Both the position numbers and the translations under genes were made by a program. This document shows, one piece after another, positions 59,913 through 64,000 of a DNA stretch of 64,000 bases. The notes beneath the pieces are model-generated. The model searched no databases. It had not been told where the DNA came from and saw only the letters and a list, made by a program, of their open reading frames with translations. Numbering within the stretch: the first letter of the stretch is position 1; every line of letters starts with the position of its first letter. The DNA is from Lepas anatifera (Eukaryota; Arthropoda; Thecostraca; Lepadidae): contig JAOTON010000941.1 in assembly GCA_034440635.1 (NCBI GenBank), positions 248,001 to 312,000 on the forward strand. Direction: 5' to 3'.

Positions 59913-60845
59913 CATAGTATTTTCTATAGCCGTAACAAGAGGAAGCGAATAGTGCCTGAACAATGATTCTAACTCAACTTTGTCAACTGCTAGAGCCCAG
60001 AAACTGTTCTCTATTCTTCCTATGCTTTTCCAAAGTAGAAGTCGTGGCTCGCAGTTGACCTTAGGTCATAGATATAAAAAATACCGGAATATATTTTGCA
60101 GAATTCGGTGGGCGCTTCAAGGGCACACCGTTAGTAGGTAATCCAGTGAACACGCCGAGATCGGGCCGACGTCCGTAGATGTCGGGGAAACGTCGGCATC
60201 TCGTAAGCGGCACGCCGACGTCGGGCTGGTTTGGCCCGACATCGATATCTCGGCATGGTGTAGGCACGCCGACACCATGCCGAGATCACCTCGCTATGAC
60301 GCTAGGGGCGCCACAGCGGCACTGATCGCTGATTGATCGCTGATTGGCCGAAGTTACTGGCGTCCGGCAAGACCACGGTTTCGAAGGCCCAAGCAGTCAG
60401 TCTTTCTCAAGTTCTCTATTGCCCTGGTCAAGGCAATGGTCGCACTGGTTGTCTGTCTGAGTATGCTAGGTTAGCGTGATCGTGTGTGAGATTTGTATTT
60501 GTACTTGAGTATATTCGTGTTGTCTCGGTTTTATTCTTGGCTTTCTCTTTCCTTAAATTGTGAGTTTGAGGTGGATGGACAAGTGAACATGGGCGGCGGA
60601 ACAGGGGGTACCAGCGTACCGTGCCCCCTGGACCATTGCCCCCCCCGAGGGTGATCATATACTTGGAGAGGTATCTTATACTAGGTCTGTCGAGCACTGA
60701 AAAAATTTGTTTACACTAGGTCTGTAAAGCAAAAATATTCGCCCCCCAGGAGCAAGGGCAGACATGGGTTTGCCCCCACAAATTCGGGTCTGGATCTGCC
60801 CCTGCCCTGGACGGACCAGGGGGCACCACCATTGAGGTGCCCACC
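59913..60845. other. A-like fragment, then unique sequence with GC hairpins
   Basis: 59980-60110 resembles the A interior (GACCTTAGGTCATAGATATAAAAAATAC). 60145-60290 is rich in GCCGACGTCGGGC-type palindromes. No gene seen. Confidence 0.4.
60247..60286. repeat. 15-bp-stem hairpin
   Basis: ATCTCGGCATGGTGT (60247-60261) pairs exactly with ACACCATGCCGAGAT (60272-60286) around a 10-nt loop. Confidence 0.8.
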
Positions 60846-60930
60846 TTAAAGGGAATGTGGCACCTTCATAACGTGATTTTAACTGAGATAGCCAAGTTGT
60901 AAAGCAAGTCAGAAAACCCGGTACTTAATA
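60846..60930 (-). mobile_element. B8: B-family terminal fragment
   Basis: TTAAAGGGAATGTGGCACC, then CATAACGTGATTTTAACTGA and CAGAAAACCCGGTACT, breaking off after about 85 bp. Confidence 0.7.
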
Positions 60931-62510
60931 TATTTGGCGGTCGTTGACGGGGCATGTGAAGTGTGAAGTAAATAACTTCCCGGTGTAAGAATATCAGAGA
61001 CAGCAACTTTAAACAGTTTCTGATTTATAGCTACAGTAAAACGGGTAAGGCAAATTTTTTTGGGAAAAAACGTCAGTTTGGACTTAAAAGAAGCTTTAGG
61101 TTGAAATAGATGGATATTTTCCCCAAGACGTTTCGGCTCGTTTTCTTTTGAGTGGGTATAGTTGGTGAATAATATCATCGTCACAGTCTTTTTTAGCATA
61201 ATTTTTCTTTCAAAAATACGTTTCTAGAATGATATATGTCTTGTGTAAATTGTTCCTCATTATGAAAATGCTTCCGGTTGATTTATTTAAAATTCCAGGG
61301 AAGAAAACCCTTCACAGGTTTTTGAACGAAATGTACATCCCGTACAGGATATAACCTAATTCATAGTTCGATTATCCAAAACCACGCATTTACAGATAGT
61401 AAGTGCACATGAGCGGAAAGCAGCACCTTCCCGGGGCTTTCTGCTCTCCGTTGAGTGGTGTCCAGGCTGGGCGAGTGGTGAAGACGAAGTCTGACTGAAT
61501 TCGTCCGTAAACACGTTTACTGCTCCTCAAAACACATGTTTTAAGACTAGCGAGATATTAAACCAAGTATATACGGCATACTCTACAAAACTTATATTTA
61601 TTAGTTATATTTCCATATTTTTTCGGGGTACTGAGGCGAAGAGCATGATTATAAGTTGGCAGGATGTTTAATGATCTGCCTCTTCGAATCCTGTATGGGA
61701 AAACGTCTAGTACGCTGGGATTATATATTCGGGCACAGTCCTTCTTCAGAATTAGGCAGGTAAGCGATAGATTCTACTAGATTCTGATGAAGAGCTGCGC
61801 CCAAAAATATAATCCCAGCGTATTCATTAGATAAATTTCTAGATTTTGTTTACCATAACTTCTAGTGCTGCTTGATTCAAAGCTTCAGATATATTCTTTG
61901 CTTTCACAGAAGTGTCATCCTGATGACTCTTTTTTATTTCCATTTTCTCAATAAATTTTTGTTGCGCGATTAGTTCCAACCCACTTCTCATACACAGATA
62001 TCGTGATTGCTTTTCCATTCCAATCGAAAAATGTGTAGCACCGGGCCATTCCAAGGGCAAAGGCTCGACACCAAAAATGTTGACATGTCGAAAGTACGGT
62101 AGTAGTTGGGAAAAATATTTGGTAACTTTCAGGGCGAAGTCGACGGGGTGCTGCTGTTGCGTTCCTGTCCACACTCGTGTGTGTAGCACACATGCCGCTC
62201 AGTAACATGACAAAATCACCACAACTAAAAAGTATTACTTTACAAGTTCGCAAGCAGTTCTATACGTATAGACCCAGATGTACATAATCATAAACGTCGG
62301 AACAGGGGGTCCGGTGACCCTACGAGCAACAACTCAGGGAGCTAAAGCCCCCCTTAGGATCCTGGCCATCCAGCGGCTGCAACGTGGGCTGCAGAAAGGA
62401 CGGGGTCACGCTCTGTATATTGCAATTGGGACACACCCACGCTACGCACACCTATATTTTGGCTAGTCGTGTCCTGAAAGAGTGCCTGCACCTTCTTTGA
62501 CCTATGCTGA
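60931..62510. other. no recognised gene
   Basis: A 61713-61820 fold-back lies here. A 116-codon minus frame at 61839-62189 (contains FGVEPLPLEWPGATHFSIGM) is protein-like, but I do not recognise it and see no supporting signals. It may be an exon or relic. Confidence 0.3.
61713..61820. repeat. fold-back pair with CTGATGAAG motif
   Basis: Arms of about 40 bp: CGCTGGGATTATATATTCGG onward at 61713-61752, and its near-complement ending AATATAATCCCAGCG at 61820. Each arm read outward includes ATTCTGANGAAG. The same motif occurs singly at 58764-58795 in G2 and in related form at 19403-19543. Confidence 0.7.
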
Positions 62511-62589
62511 CCTCAATATTGACCTGAAAAAACTTTATATCATTTCTTTTGGTCTCGTCACGAGCTTTCGAACGCTGTTCATGATTTTT

Positions 62590-62690
62590 ATTTAGTTCTC
62601 CTGGGAAATGAGATAAGGAGGGGGGCGAAATACGCCCCCGCAACGGGGCGTGTCATGCGAGGTACCTACCCCAGCAGGGCGCGTGTTAAG
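62590..62690 (-). mobile_element. TTAACACGCGC-type terminus, fragment
   Basis: CCAGCAGGGCGCGTGTTAA ends at 62688, with a GGGGGGCGAAATACGCCCCC palindrome inside: the terminal plus subterminal pattern of the A/D families. The left end is not found. Confidence 0.5.
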
Positions 62691-62987
62691 ATGGTCTGAC
62701 GCCAAAAACGCAACAGAGCAGCAAAACACTGTTATGGCGGCAGGATGGAGGGACAGAACGTTGTTAAAGATATGATTCACAAAAAATGACCACCGAAAAC
62801 CGGTCGCGCAGGATGCAATACGCCCTTTGGATGAAAAGTTGATGGCAAAGTGTGCCCTCTGAGACTCCACCATTCCCCCTTTCCCCACTTACCAATATCC
62901 TAGATCCGCAACTATTCAAGAGCAAAAAGTTCGCAGCTGGAAACGTAGGAAAAATGTCAAATGTTAGCCAGAAGTGGTACGGCCAAG

Positions 62988-63650
62988 CATGGGTGTAATT
63001 TTCCCGAAATCTTTGGGGGTGCTCATCCCGTGGGGGCGGCATCCCATAGGGGCGGCAGCGTTGCAAGGGCGACACCCCTTCATTGCACCAAATCTGCTAT
63101 TCATCGCCTTTTAGCGCCTTTTATAGCACAGGGCACATTCTATTTTAATTTTGGGCAGGTATTATACAGCGTTTGCCAAACATGTTTGCTTTTGGCGACA
63201 TCCCAACAGTGGATGTCCCAATATTTGCCCCCAACAGAAAAGCTCGGGGCAAAACTATGTTTTGCCCCCCCCAGTGATCGACCCCCTTTTTCCCCCGACT
63301 CCTTTTAAGTTTATAAGCAAGATTTTGGTGCTTCAACTCTCAACTCCAAACAGAACCAGTTAAGTTCAGTGTAAATATTAGGCCGTGGACTGGAAAAAGT
63401 ATCGCGAGCCCATCTTTTCCATCCCGTGACGTTTTTTTTGCTTTTCGCCTCAAATACCCTAAATTAGACCGGCAAGTGATAATGTAGCGTAGCTTGCACG
63501 GCGTGACTTTTTTGCTTTTCCACTTTTGACTTTGGTTTGCCCCTCCCAGACCGACCGGCTAAATCCGTCACTGCATCCCAAAGCTACATATACGTCTCAA
63601 AAGAATCCAAATGAGTTGTAAATTTATTCACGATTGAACTAGGGTAGACC
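62988..63650 (+). mobile_element. I-family hAT-like element, copy 3, interrupted by G3
   Basis: CATGGGTGTAATTTTCCCG start (decayed CAGGGGTG), GGGGGTGCTCA, GCGCCTTTTATAGCACAGGG and GGCGACATCCCAA, then G3, then resumption at CATCCCAAAGCTACATA. It matches I copy 2 in order on both sides of G3. Confidence 0.65.
63207..63573 (-). mobile_element. G3: hAT-like MITE with perfect 8-bp target duplication
   Basis: 367 bp from CAGTGGATGTCCCAAT to CCGGCTAAATCCGTCACTG. Identical flanks CATCCCAA at 63199-63206 and 63574-63581. Interior matches G2 (AAAAGCTCGGGGCAAAACTA, GATCGACC, TTTATAAGCAAGATTTTGGT). No coding. Confidence 0.9.
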
Positions 63651-63905
63651 GGGGCAAGACGCCCCAGATAATGCTTCATCGCCCATATTTTTCGTTCTGG
63701 TTGGCAGATTTTGTAAATTCTGCGTCAATACATACTTTGGAAATTTTTATTTCGAAAAATGTGCAGAACTCTTACCCCTGTTGCAAATTTAACATGTCAT
63801 CGGACTTTTAGAAAAAGTCTGCAAAAGGGGCGTCCTGCCCCACACCCGGGGCAAAACGCCCCTGGAGGCGGGGCAAGTGGCCTCTCCGGGGCGTTTTGCC
63901 CCAGG
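63640..63905. repeat. GGGGCAAAACGCCCC-rich element
   Basis: GGGGCAAGACGCCCC at 63652 and several GGGGCAAAACGCCCC-like palindromes at 63825-63901 bracket an AT-rich centre, looking like a small terminal-inverted-repeat element. No target duplication was established. Confidence 0.45.
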
Positions 63906-64000
63906 AATGATGTTCCACTAACGTGTTTAGTCTTTTATGCCACGTATGTCACGCGGAATGCCCTTCGAGGTTATTACAACACAAAAAGTCATTTCACTTC

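Overview
The window looks like repeat-dense, non-coding DNA from a metazoan, most likely an invertebrate. I cannot name the species. The evidence is its transposon set: a Penelope-like element with a GIY-YIG endonuclease, CR1/L2/Jockey-type LINE fragments (one with a 2A-like peptide), a tRNA-derived SINE, hAT-like and TTAA-specific non-autonomous DNA transposons, long minisatellites, and GA/TA microsatellites. There is no compact gene packing, no operons and no bacterial signals. No host protein-coding gene could be recognised with confidence. Nearly every long open frame is a decayed retroelement or a shadow of a tandem repeat.

Layout. 1-9.1 kb: mostly unique sequence with a D-family tail and an E repeat (about 1.0-1.55 kb), a TTAA element A1 (3.1-3.9 kb) and a minus-strand LINE RT tail (4.8-5.66 kb). 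9.1-14.5 kb: E, D and C repeats rich in AGGTCA motifs. 14.5-17.9 kb: a D element split by a Penelope-like element with a perfect 199-bp inverted repeat and (TA)n on both sides, and by a B element. 18.2 kb: purine microsatellites. 18.66-20.14 kb: an A element carrying a nested B element and a 200-bp fold-back insert with a 13-bp target duplication. 21.5-24.85 kb: a CR1/Jockey-type LINE (endonuclease plus RT) interrupted by a 400-bp TTAA insertion. 24.86-25.69 kb: minisatellite. 26.5-36.2 kb: two 1.2-kb inverted arms around about 7.3 kb that holds a SINE and a LINE ORF1 remnant. 37.0-45.5 kb: a hAT-like MITE, a C element, an E repeat and a LINE fragment with 2A-like motif plus endonuclease. 45.9-53.0 kb: three large minisatellites. 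53.0-55.4 kb: nested C, B and A elements. 55.48-57.97 kb: a hAT-like element with a perfect 8-bp target duplication that encloses a 1.2-kb minisatellite. 58.5-63.6 kb: more hAT MITEs and a 0.7-kb near-palindrome of two B copies.

Family labels A, B, C, D, E, G, H and I are mine, assigned only from sequence shared between copies in this window. A, B, C and D all begin and end at TTAA, which points to piggyBac-like (TTAA-specific) mobilisation. G and H start CAGTG or CAGGG, end CACTG or CCCTG and have 8-bp target duplications, which fits hAT. All of these non-autonomous elements appear to depend on transposases or reverse transcriptases encoded elsewhere. Every coding remnant here carries frameshifts, stops or truncation, so nothing in the window looks able to mobilise itself.
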